Virus record (IMG/VR): IMGVR_UViG_3300026538_000054
Coordinates: 1 to 64,000 of that record
DNA: 64,000 nt
Strand: one strand, 5' to 3'
Source of the DNA: a virus
Shown: positions 41,239 to 48,412 of the stretch, in pieces
Position numbering within the stretch: position 1 is the first letter of the stretch
How the letters are laid out: each line of letters starts with the position of its first letter
Notes under the pieces: generated by a model
Seen by the model: only the letters and a program-made list of their open reading frames with translations
The model's database searches: none
Told to the model about the DNA's origin: nothing
Position numbers and translations under genes: made by a program

Positions 41239-41648
41239 CGCGCCCGGAGGGCCGTGCAGGCCGCGTAAGTCGCCTCGAAGTCATCGCGCTGCATGGCTGC
41301 GACCACCTCGTCATCCGTGGCCATGCCAACGAAACCGCGGTCGCTCCAGTTCGCCGTAAATCGTCGCATGCGTACGCGGCACGCCTCGGGGCAGTCAAGC
41401 GGACCGATGACGCGCTTCACGGCCGAGGCCGGCACTCTCACGCCCTCGAACAGCGCAACGCTCGGCTGAGCGAAAATCTCGCGCTTCCACTTCTCGATCA
41501 ACCTCGAGGTGCGCTTGCCGCCGTCGTCGTAGTAATAGGTCACTTTTCGGCCGGGCTCGACGACCGGCGCGCCGTCGCTGGCAGCCTGGACCGTTCCGTA
41601 GCCGTCGCCGTAGCCTTGATGCAACTCCACCATCAACAGCGTGGTCAT
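41229..41648 (-). CDS. Hypothetical protein
   Basis: 139 residues on the minus strand. Beta-rich start (TTLLMVELHQGYGDGYGTV), VTYYYDDGGKRTSR, then a CPEACRVRMRRF segment. No family recognised. Confidence 0.55.
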   Translation of the reverse strand: MTTLLMVELHQGYGDGYGTVQAASDGAPVVEPGRKVTYYYDDGGKRTSRLIEKWKREIFAQPSVALFEGVRVPASAVKRVIGPLDCPEACRVRMRRFTANWSDRGFVGMATDDEVVAAMQRDDFEATYAACTALRARYA

Positions 41649-41660
41649 GGTCGCCTCCTG

Positions 41661-42029
41661 TTAATCACCGGCGGCCAATCGGCCGAAGTGGTGTCCGAGC
41701 TGATCGCTCGCCGGGGGCGGGGCGCTCCCGTCCGCCTCATGCCCCACCACGACGCCCTCGAACCGCCAGTAGCCCGCGTACTCGATGCTGCCGTGGTACT
41801 GGCTGTACTCGGGGTCGTCATCCGTGTTCACCGGCCCCAGATCGGCGGTGATCTCCACCAGCGGCACAGGGCCGTCCCGCCCCGCGAAGCAAGACACGGG
41901 AACTCGCTCCCCCACTGCCGGCCGAATGACTTCGCCTGCCGTATCCACCTGGATGGCCCATGTACGCCATCGAACCTTCGCCCCGACAGGGACCGGTTCT
42001 TTCGTGTACGTTGCCACAACATCGCTCAT
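41661..42029 (-). CDS. Hypothetical protein
   Basis: 122 residues from ATG at 42029. Beta-rich (VRWRTWAIQVDTAGEV, PLVEITADLGPVNTDD). It is the first gene after the leftward promoter-like element at 42103-42142. No family recognised. Confidence 0.55.
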   Translation of the reverse strand: MSDVVATYTKEPVPVGAKVRWRTWAIQVDTAGEVIRPAVGERVPVSCFAGRDGPVPLVEITADLGPVNTDDDPEYSQYHGSIEYAGYWRFEGVVVGHEADGSAPPPASDQLGHHFGRLAAGD

Positions 42030-42102
42030 GCTTTCTCTCCTTGACTGTACCTAACTATACCGCGCTGAAATCCGGCGCCAAGCCCGGCCTGGCAGGTAAA
42101 GA

Positions 42103-42142
42103 GCGGCAAGAGATATTGACATCTTTTTGGTAGGAATTAAGC
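42103..42142 (-). promoter_or_regulatory. Repeated promoter-like element, copy 2 (leftward)
   Basis: On the minus strand: GCTTAA (42142-42137), 18 bases, CAATAT (42118-42113) preceded by TGT, then CTCTTGCCGC. A GC-rich hairpin region and then the gene at 42029 follow. Same layout as 17341, 47051, 58535 and 62021. Confidence 0.7.
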
Positions 42143-42144
42143 AG

Positions 42145-42174
42145 CCAGCCCACCCCTGACCAGGGGTGGGCTGG
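42145..42174. terminator. Hairpin terminator
   Basis: CCAGCCCACCCCTG and CAGGGGTGGGCTGG, a perfect 14-bp stem with a two-base centre. It ends the P63C transcript (gene stop at 42232) just before the next promoter element. Confidence 0.75.
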
Positions 42175-42231
42175 TGCGTTTCCTGCTTCGTGTCCGATCT
42201 GTCTTGTACTGGCGTGCCCAGACAAGAAGAC

Positions 42232-43278
42232 CTATTCTTTCTGCGCCGGCAGCAGATCGAGCTGGACTTTATGCCCACGCTTGGGGTAGGCGCGGTTGAC
42301 CATTTGCATCAGGTGGTCCCAAGAGTCGGCAGCGCGCATCAAACCGATCATCGCGTAGAGGTGTTGGGCAAGCGCCGGGTGTCCGACATCATCCGTGAAC
42401 CACTGGTGGTGCTTCGCTTCCCTGCCGCCGCGATCGGTCTTCGGGTTCTTCTTTTCCAGCTCTTCCAGCACTCCAGGAGCAAGGCGGGCATACACCAGGT
42501 CCTTGGTGTAGTTCGCCACGCACTGCGGTCGGTTGACCTTCATGCCCTTCCACTCCCACTTGCGCAGGCGGAAGATTTCCTTGTAGAAGTCATCCGGGAA
42601 CCGCTTCGCCCAGGCGGCGAACTCCTTGCGCAAGAACGCGTCAAGGATCGCCTGGAGGGCCTGTCGGTCGCGGATCTCTTGGTAGCCCGTCGCCTCATCG
42701 ACCAGCGCGATGATAGCGACGTGAGCCAGAGCACGTATCAGCATGTACGCCTTTTCGGCGGTCTGCTTCTGTGAGTCGGTCAGCACGCCAGCGTCCTTGG
42801 CCTTGAGCCAGACATCGCAGATGCGGGGGACCAACTCGGCCTTGAATCCGTAAGCCGTGCGGCCTCCGTGTTGCGGAACGTACTCGATCGGCTCAGTCAG
42901 CGACGCCGCTAAGTCTATGTCGATAAAGGGCTTGAGGTTGTCAGCCATCAAGAAATTGGGGAGTTTAGCGACGCCCTCCGACGAGGGCTCCGCGCCCGTC
43001 TTCTGTTTCGACGGGCCGCTGCCGGTGGTGTGGCGCCCTAGCGCAGCCGACATACCACGTTGCGAGACGACCCGAATGCCGCTCTTGAGGACGGCACAGG
43101 GAATGACTGCATCGCCGATGGTCAGATTGCCTTCGTGAGTCGCCTCAGGTGGCCCCCAGCGAGCGGCCGCGCCCTTCTTGGCGATTTTCTTCCTTTGTTC
43201 TTCCGACAGTTTCGCCGCTCGCGCACGGCCGCCCTTCGACGGGTCAGGGACGCCAGGTGGCTTCTTTTCCGCACTCAT
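42232..43278 (-). CDS. P63C domain protein, paralogue 1
   Basis: 348 residues. Basic N-terminus with a KKIAKKGAAARWG motif. The P63C region follows: CAVLKSGIRVVSQRGM, LPNFLMADNLKPFI, YGFKAELVPRICDVWL, ALAHVAIIALVDEATGYQE, FYKEIFRLRKW and KHHQWFTDDVGHPALAQHL. P63C proteins are common in phages and mobile elements and their role is unknown. It has a textbook promoter with operator-like repeats. A second paralogue is at 53552. Confidence 0.85.
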   Translation of the reverse strand: MSAEKKPPGVPDPSKGGRARAAKLSEEQRKKIAKKGAAARWGPPEATHEGNLTIGDAVIPCAVLKSGIRVVSQRGMSAALGRHTTGSGPSKQKTGAEPSSEGVAKLPNFLMADNLKPFIDIDLAASLTEPIEYVPQHGGRTAYGFKAELVPRICDVWLKAKDAGVLTDSQKQTAEKAYMLIRALAHVAIIALVDEATGYQEIRDRQALQAILDAFLRKEFAAWAKRFPDDFYKEIFRLRKWEWKGMKVNRPQCVANYTKDLVYARLAPGVLEELEKKNPKTDRGGREAKHHQWFTDDVGHPALAQHLYAMIGLMRAADSWDHLMQMVNRAYPKRGHKVQLDLLPAQKE

Positions 43279-43310
43279 GACGCATCTCCTTCATGACAGG
43301 TGATGATCAC

Positions 43311-43359
43311 ATTATCTCCTTGCTCGGCAAGTATGTCAAGGGTAATTTATGCTTGCCGA
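43311..43359 (-). promoter_or_regulatory. Sigma-70-type promoter with inverted-repeat operator
   Basis: On the minus strand: TTGACA (43339-43334), 17 bases, GATAAT (43316-43311). TCGGCAAG (43324-43331) and CTTGCCGA (43352-43359) form an 8-bp inverted repeat that brackets the -35 box, a likely repressor site. It drives the P63C gene 33 bases downstream. The remaining 43360-43604 holds only GCGACGCC repeats and no supported gene. Confidence 0.75.
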
Positions 43360-43604
43360 TCAGGCTGTGGTCGATGGAGACCGGGCGGTAGCCTCAAAGT
43401 GGTGAAGCGCGGTAGTCAGCAGCGAACCGCCGATTTGGTGGCCGGCCTAGAACGCAAAGCTAATGCCTACAAGAACTTGCGCGGCAACAGCAGGAGCTCG
43501 CGGCACCTGCTCGATTGACTAAGTAAGCGACGCCGTTAAGTCGCTGGCTGCAAAGGACTTGCGGCTGCCAGCACCCCAAAAACAGGGTAGTTTAGCGACG
43601 CCGA

Positions 43605-44933
43605 TCAGGGCGCTCGCTGCTGCCCGCCGGCCGCCTGCCTTGACGCTTCCATCAGCCGCTGCGCGCGTGCCTCAATGGCAGCCAGCGTCTCGTCGCTCAT
43701 ATGGCTACGCCTGATGCCTTCGGCCGCCCGCTCCGCCGGCGGGCCTGTTCGCTTGACCGCCTCGCCAATCTGCCGGGCATGCTCCCGAATCACCTCCGGC
43801 GGTATCTCTTCCCCCGACGTGGCCGCGCTAGACGCCACGCCGAGGAGGCGCCCCAGGGCCGTGGCCGGTTCGCGAACGGCTCGTTGAATGTCTTCGTGGC
43901 CCCTGGCGTCCCGGTACATCGCCCTGGCGGCCGGTCCGTGTTGGACGACCAGGCCAGCGGCCTCCGGGGCCGCCGCTCGGTACACCTCTCTAAGCCTGTC
44001 GCGGGTGCCTTGTGGCATTCTTTCGCGCATGAGCCCGAGTTGATCTCTCGCCTCGCCCAGCCCGTAGAGGTCGAGCAAGGTGCTTCGCCCGATGTCGGCG
44101 GGGTCAGCCATGAACCTTTCCCTGGTGTCCGCCCAGGCCTTGCCGGCCACGTTTCGGTAGAAGTGCGGCGGCAGCTTCTTGGCCGAGCTGCGCATGGCCA
44201 GGGTGCTCATCAGGCCCAGGGGTGATGTGCTGCGCAAGGCGTCCCAGCCGGCCGCCAGATAAGGGCCGTGCGATTGCCGCCAGCTCTCCGGGAACACCGC
44301 CGGGCCTTTTTGCCCGTGCTCGTATTGCCCGTGGCGAAAAGCGCCGACGAGAGCGTGCCGGAAGGCGCTTCGGTGAAAGTCGCCCACGGCAGTGTCATCA
44401 CCGCCAGCCCAGGAAGGGGCGTAACTGCCGTATGCCGCCATCGCAGGCCCCATGGCCGACGTGGCCATCACCGAGGTCTTGAATGGCTCTCGGTCAGCCT
44501 CCGGGACCTGCAGGTAGTCGGCCATCCTGTCACCGGCCCGGTTGGCGGCCTGGTAGGCCCCTGTTGCCGCCGAGTAAGCCGCCGAGCCCAGGCCCACCGC
44601 CGGTAGAAGAGCGAACGGTAATCTCACGGCGTTGGCCAGTCGGGGGTTGTTCTTCCTGATCCAGGGGTCGAAGACCGGCGTGGTGGCGAACCTGAGAGAG
44701 GAGCGCAACGGCTTGTCCGCGAAGTTCTCTCCAGGTTTCAGGCCGGCCATGGACCGCAGGTGGGACAGCACAGGCCCTGGCTTCTTGGGCGCTGGCTCTT
44801 CCTCTTCGTCCTCGTCGGCCTCGAGCGGCTTGAGCGCAGTTGGCAACGGAGCGGCCGTCTTGATCAACCGTTTGATCAGCTCGGGCGGTTCGAGAAAGGA
44901 CCTGAGGCCCAGGACTTCGGCGGCGGTCTTCAC
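43605..44933 (-). CDS. Virion-like helical protein
   Basis: 442 residues, GTG start at 44933. Starts KTAAEVLGLR, a decapeptide also found near the C-terminus of the protein at 59317. Acidic linker (EADEDEEEEPAPKKPGP), then long helices with Gly/Ala-rich hydrophobic stretches (LPFALLPAVGLGSAAYSAAT). Probably a structural or ejection protein. Confidence 0.55.
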   Translation of the reverse strand: MKTAAEVLGLRSFLEPPELIKRLIKTAAPLPTALKPLEADEDEEEEPAPKKPGPVLSHLRSMAGLKPGENFADKPLRSSLRFATTPVFDPWIRKNNPRLANAVRLPFALLPAVGLGSAAYSAATGAYQAANRAGDRMADYLQVPEADREPFKTSVMATSAMGPAMAAYGSYAPSWAGGDDTAVGDFHRSAFRHALVGAFRHGQYEHGQKGPAVFPESWRQSHGPYLAAGWDALRSTSPLGLMSTLAMRSSAKKLPPHFYRNVAGKAWADTRERFMADPADIGRSTLLDLYGLGEARDQLGLMRERMPQGTRDRLREVYRAAAPEAAGLVVQHGPAARAMYRDARGHEDIQRAVREPATALGRLLGVASSAATSGEEIPPEVIREHARQIGEAVKRTGPPAERAAEGIRRSHMSDETLAAIEARAQRLMEASRQAAGGQQRAP

Positions 44934-44935
44934 GA

Positions 44936-45394
44936 TCAGGCTCGCTGACTAGCAAGGAGGATGGCGAGCGGGCTGCGGGGTGCAGAGGCTTGTTTCTTCT
45001 TGCCCTTGTCCTCTTTGGGCTTCTTCTCTTCCTCGGCGTCATCGTCGTCTATCGGCCGCTTGTTGCCTCGGGCCTTGTCCCACATCGCGCCCCAGAGGCT
45101 TCGCGGGTAGGACCAGGAAAAGCCCGGCTCGCCTCTGGTGTCGAAACCGAGGCCGCCCAACTGCGGCGGCGCCACGCGCAGCCCTAAGTCTCTGTCGCCG
45201 ATTCGCGCGCCGACGTAGGGATGCGGGATCAGGCCAAGCGCGTGGCTGTAGCCAGCCTCCAGGCCCATGGGGAACTTCTCAGGGTCGCCGAGCAAGTAGC
45301 GCCCGCCGCCCCAGGAGATCACGGCCTCTTTCTCCATCTGTACGGAGAACCACGCCGCCTTCTCTGCCAGCCGCTCGATGATGTCGTTCTGCAC
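44936..45394 (-). CDS. Hypothetical virion-like protein
   Basis: 152 residues. N-terminal amphipathic helix (DIIERLAEKAAWFSVQMEKEA) similar in style to the start of 31518. Gly/Pro-rich middle and a long acidic/basic tail (DDDDAEEEKKPKEDKGKKK). No family recognised. Confidence 0.5.
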   Translation of the reverse strand: MQNDIIERLAEKAAWFSVQMEKEAVISWGGGRYLLGDPEKFPMGLEAGYSHALGLIPHPYVGARIGDRDLGLRVAPPQLGGLGFDTRGEPGFSWSYPRSLWGAMWDKARGNKRPIDDDDAEEEKKPKEDKGKKKQASAPRSPLAILLASQRA

Positions 45395-45453
45395 GTCGCG
45401 TCCTCTTGAGCCTGCTGATTGTACGCTCTCGCCGATAGCTAAAAAGAAAGACG

Positions 45454-45477
45454 CCAGGGCCCCGCAAGGGGCCCTGG
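45454..45477 (-). terminator. Hairpin terminator
   Basis: CCAGGGCCCC and GGGGCCCTGG, a 10-bp stem with loop GCAA, 12 bases after the stop at 45490. Read leftward it is followed by CGTCTTTCTTTTT. Confidence 0.8.
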
Positions 45478-45489
45478 GTCGTTGCTCGA

Positions 45490-45864
45490 TCAGGGCGTCA
45501 ACGTTTCTTTCAGGCGCTTGCGCGCCCTCTCGGTCAGTTCTCGGGCCGCCTCGTTGCCCGCGGCCTCACCCTCCACCTCGATGATGATGGCGGCCTTTAT
45601 CTTGCTCAGGGTATCCCGGCCGTACTCGGCTACTAGCTCGTCCGTCAACTGGTCAACGACCCGCCAGGTCTGTTCCTTCGCCGCCTGGCTCTTCTTGTCC
45701 CACCCGCCTGCCTCTTCCTGGGTCAGTCGGTGAGTGTGTTCGACGCTGACGACCTTGATGTCGAATTGGATGGGCGCTCTGAAGACCGGGCCGCTGTGGG
45801 GCGCGACCATGGCGAACAGCACAACCAGGGCGATGGCGAACAGCGCGCAGATGATCTTCTTCAT
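45490..45864 (-). CDS. Small exported or membrane-anchored protein, cassette member 1
   Basis: 124 residues from ATG at 45864 (MKKIICALFAIALVVLFAMV, a signal peptide or anchor). The mature part is charged and helical (QTWRVVDQLTDELVAEYG). It is one of three leftward exported proteins in a row, each with its own hairpin terminator. Confidence 0.6.
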   Translation of the reverse strand: MKKIICALFAIALVVLFAMVAPHSGPVFRAPIQFDIKVVSVEHTHRLTQEEAGGWDKKSQAAKEQTWRVVDQLTDELVAEYGRDTLSKIKAAIIIEVEGEAAGNEAARELTERARKRLKETLTP

Positions 45865-45886
45865 GGTTCTGATCCGGAAAAGAAAC

Positions 45887-45908
45887 GGCCGGAGCACATG
45901 CTCTGGCC
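45887..45908 (-). terminator. Hairpin between cassette members 1 and 2
   Basis: GGCCGGAGC and GCTCTGGCC with loop ACAT. It closely resembles the hairpin at 46466. The flanking GTTGGTTGACTTAGTCGG is also repeated after cassette member 3. Confidence 0.7.
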
Positions 45909-45955
45909 TGGGAGGTGGAAACAGGTTGTTGGTTGACTTAGTCGGTCTACTCGGC

Positions 45956-46441
45956 CTACTCTTGCAGCCAGTTGATCAGTTTTTTGGCCGCTTCCCTGCC
46001 CTCCGCGTGTTCTGGGTGGGGCGAAGTCGCGATCAATTGCAGCCCGTACCACAGCCGGACCGTGTTCATTTGCTCTCTCGCCCGTTGACCGGCAGGGCCC
46101 TGTTGCGCGCAGTAGTTGTCAACCATAACCGTCACCTCCCGGATCGCCTCCCTGGCTTCGTCGTCGATATCGGCCCTGGTCTTGTCTTTGGCCATGCGCC
46201 ACAGCTTGTCCAGGGCGTCGGCGAGACTGTCCTTGTAGAGCGCGTCGAGGGTCAGCTCGTTCGGCCGTTTTCTCTTCCCAGCCGCCTTCCCGGCTCCACC
46301 GGCGGCGGCCTTCTCGGTCAGGACGGAGGTGGTCGGGCCGGAGCGAACCGAGCGTTCGCTGTCGTCCTGGTCGCGCTTGACACCGCCACAACCGACGGAC
46401 AAGGCCAGCAGACCGACCAGGACGAAAATGAGATTCTTCAT
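45956..46441 (-). CDS. Small lipoprotein, cassette member 2
   Basis: 161 residues. MKNLIFVLVGLLALSVGCGG has a signal peptide with a lipobox (LSVGC). Basic linker, then a helical domain (ADALDKLWRMAKDKTRADID). It starts GGAGAAGGAAAATGAAGAA, the same leader as member 3. Confidence 0.65.
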   Translation of the reverse strand: MKNLIFVLVGLLALSVGCGGVKRDQDDSERSVRSGPTTSVLTEKAAAGGAGKAAGKRKRPNELTLDALYKDSLADALDKLWRMAKDKTRADIDDEAREAIREVTVMVDNYCAQQGPAGQRAREQMNTVRLWYGLQLIATSPHPEHAEGREAAKKLINWLQE

Positions 46442-46465
46442 TTTCCTTCTCCATAAAATGAGAAC

Positions 46466-46487
46466 GGTCGGAGCGCGTGCTCCGACC
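46466..46487 (-). terminator. Hairpin between cassette members 2 and 3
   Basis: GGTCGGAGC and GCTCCGACC with loop GCGT, a 9-bp stem. Confidence 0.75.
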
Positions 46488-46541
46488 TTCTGCTTGCGAC
46501 TTTGTTGGTTGACTTAGTCGGCCTGGGCGGCTGTTACGCGG

Positions 46542-47006
46542 TTACTTCGCCGCCTGCCCGCCGGCGAAGACCATGACGCGTGGCCCCGAGAGCGGACCGC
46601 AGACGGCCAGTTGCGGTTGTCGAACGGCTTCGCGGCCGGTGTAAGGCCCGAACTCGTGGTACTGCGCAAAGCGCGTCCGCTCTCGATTGTCCCTTTCGGC
46701 GACGGCATCCGGCGCGAAGTAGGCCGCGATGTCGGGGGACGGCCACAGCCCCGGCGCCGCGTCAATGGTCCAGTGGCGGGCTTCGTTTTCGTCCCTTTCA
46801 GCGGTAGCGGCCTCAAGGCTCTTGAGCTTGTCCAGCAGGTCATACGCCTTGAGGGACCTGGCGATCTTGGCGTCGCTCTCCGCTTTTCCCTTCACCCAGG
46901 CCTCGTGCTGCTTCCTATCGTGCTCGTCGATGTGGCGAGCGAGCGCCATGGCGAGGACGCCACCGATGCCCGACATGGCCACCAACACGGTCAGAAACTT
47001 CTTCAT
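46542..47006 (-). CDS. Small exported or membrane-anchored protein, cassette member 3
   Basis: 154 residues, MKKFLTVLVAMSGIGGVLAM signal or anchor, then a charged helix and a compact C-terminal region. It is the first gene after the promoter-like element at 47059-47088 and shares its ribosome-binding region with member 2. Confidence 0.6.
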   Translation of the reverse strand: MKKFLTVLVAMSGIGGVLAMALARHIDEHDRKQHEAWVKGKAESDAKIARSLKAYDLLDKLKSLEAATAERDENEARHWTIDAAPGLWPSPDIAAYFAPDAVAERDNRERTRFAQYHEFGPYTGREAVRQPQLAVCGPLSGPRVMVFAGGQAAK

Positions 47007-47029
47007 TTTCCTTCTCCCGAAGTGGAACC

Positions 47030-47088
47030 AGAGGTCTGAGCTAGACCTCTCTCAGGAGATATTGACACAAAAACTATCCGAATTAAGC
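47030..47088 (-). promoter_or_regulatory. Repeated promoter-like element, copy 3 (leftward), with hairpin
   Basis: On the minus strand: GCTTAA (47088-47083), 18 bases, CAATAT (47064-47059) preceded by TGT, then CTCCTG. A perfect 8-bp hairpin AGAGGTCT/AGACCTCT (47050-47030) follows, then the gene at 47006. Confidence 0.65.
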
Positions 47089-47165
47089 AGTTGCCGGCGC
47101 TCTGGTTTGTCGCGCGGAAGTCGCCTAATGTGACCGGGATCGCCCTTCATGCCCGGAGAGACCAG

Positions 47166-47264
47166 ATGACTACCGAACGCGAAGGCCCCGTCGGACTGTG
47201 GCATCCGCCGAGCGGCGAGGGCAAATCAGATACTGGCCTGGACGTCTCAGTTAGTTTGGCATAG
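47166..47264 (+). CDS. Very short open frame, doubtful
   Basis: 32 codons from ATG at 47166, nine bases after CGGAGAGA: starts MTTEREGPVGLWHPPSG. It has a plausible ribosome-binding site and no homology I know. It could be a leader peptide for the module at 47331 or chance. Confidence 0.25.
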   Translation: MTTEREGPVGLWHPPSGEGKSDTGLDVSVSLA

Positions 47265-47273
47265 AACTTGCTA
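47256..47273 (+). promoter_or_regulatory. Putative sigma-54 (-24/-12) promoter
   Basis: TTGGCATAGAACTTGCTA: GG and GC are separated by exactly ten bases as in the TGGCAC-N5-TTGC consensus. It lies 58 bases before the gene at 47331. Confidence 0.55.
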
Positions 47274-47330
47274 TGAGGCGCGTCGCGCACCGCTTGATTT
47301 TGACCGGAGGGTCCGGTACAAAGGTGGAAC

Positions 47331-47762
47331 ATGGCGAAAGACAGCGAAAGCCGCCGTGAGGGTCTGCTTGTTCAGGCCGTCAACCCCGTGGACGGCAAGA
47401 CCTGCACAGTCCAGATTTCTCACGCTCGTATGCAGACGGTGGCGACAAGGGGCCTGATCCACGCAAGCGAATGCGGATACATCGTGCCGGCGATCCTGAG
47501 AGGACCGACGGCGATTTTTGAGGGCCTTCGTCGAGAGGAGGACGAAGACCAGTGGGGCGTGGGGTGGCGATGTTACTGCGGCGTGCCGTCCTGCAGCTAC
47601 AGAAAAGACGGCACGAAGGGGCCGTCTTACCCTGGTCAGGTGTACTTGGTATTTGTGAACTCGGACGGAGTGGCCTATAACTGGCGGTGGGAGAAAGCGG
47701 ACGAAGACAACCAGAAGTTGCCGGTTGGCCACGCGGATAGGTTTAAGAGGCGTTTACTATGA
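47331..47762 (+). CDS. Toxin-like protein of a two-gene module
   Basis: 143 residues. The pattern VPAILRGPTAIFEGLRREED, WRCYCGVPS and YLVFVNSDGVAYNWRWEKAD resembles, from memory, a family of small proteins in planctomycetes and other environmental bacteria that pair with DUF2283-like partners. Its stop overlaps the next start (TATGA). The toxin role is inferred only from this arrangement and size. Confidence 0.55.
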   Translation: MAKDSESRREGLLVQAVNPVDGKTCTVQISHARMQTVATRGLIHASECGYIVPAILRGPTAIFEGLRREEDEDQWGVGWRCYCGVPSCSYRKDGTKGPSYPGQVYLVFVNSDGVAYNWRWEKADEDNQKLPVGHADRFKRRLL

Positions 47763-48187
47763 ATACGGTTTCGGAGAACGATTTCGCCACGAAGGTTATG
47801 TCATTGGTTAACCCGGAAGAGCCGTTCAAGCCCGTTGCGACCTACGACCGGGATGGAGACTGCATCGAGTTCCTGATGCGGCCTGATGCGTTCTACGCCG
47901 AGCGGGTGGACGACCTCGTGACCGTCTACTACAGCCAGGACACGAAGGAAGTCATCGGTTCCCTGATCAAGGGGGTCTCCGGTTTCTGCGCCAACGTCTT
48001 GAAGAAATTGCCGGGCTTCCGGATCGATATCATCGACGGGCGCGTGAAGCTGGTTCATATCTTCCGCGCGAAGCTCTGGTCAAGCGAACGCGACCCCGTC
48101 GCCGGCAAGACCGTGACCTACCGCAAGTTGATTGAGGCGGCCGAGGAGTCGGAGCTCGATGTCGAAGCCGAGAGCTGCGTCAGTTGA
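47759..48187 (+). CDS. Partner of toxin-like gene (DUF2283-like)
   Basis: 142 residues, overlapping the upstream gene by four bases. YDRDGDCIEFLMRPDAFYAE and VYYSQDTKEVIGSLIKGVS recall DUF2283 antitoxin-type folds. The rest is unrecognised. Confidence 0.55.
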   Translation: MNTVSENDFATKVMSLVNPEEPFKPVATYDRDGDCIEFLMRPDAFYAERVDDLVTVYYSQDTKEVIGSLIKGVSGFCANVLKKLPGFRIDIIDGRVKLVHIFRAKLWSSERDPVAGKTVTYRKLIEAAEESELDVEAESCVS

Positions 48188-48216
48188 TCCCGCCCGTTTG
48201 ATTTTCCGCAACAACA

Positions 48217-48252
48217 CGAGACGACGGAGGAAGATATTCCTCCGTCGTCTCG
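48217..48252 (+). terminator. Strong hairpin terminator
   Basis: CGAGACGACGGAGGAA and TTCCTCCGTCGTCTCG, a 16-bp perfect stem with loop GATA. Ends the two-gene module. 48253-48412 holds no gene. Confidence 0.8.
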
Positions 48253-48412
48253 CTTCCGGTCTCGGGACCGGCTGAGGGTGACTGACCCCTCCCCTTTCTT
48301 CCGCTCCCGTGCCTTGTCACCCCTCCTGAATTTCCTTGCTTGTCGGACGAATACCGTCTAGTCTGGTCTGGTAGGGTCTCGTTTCTTCTTGCGCCTGGAA
48401 AGAGGAGGACGG

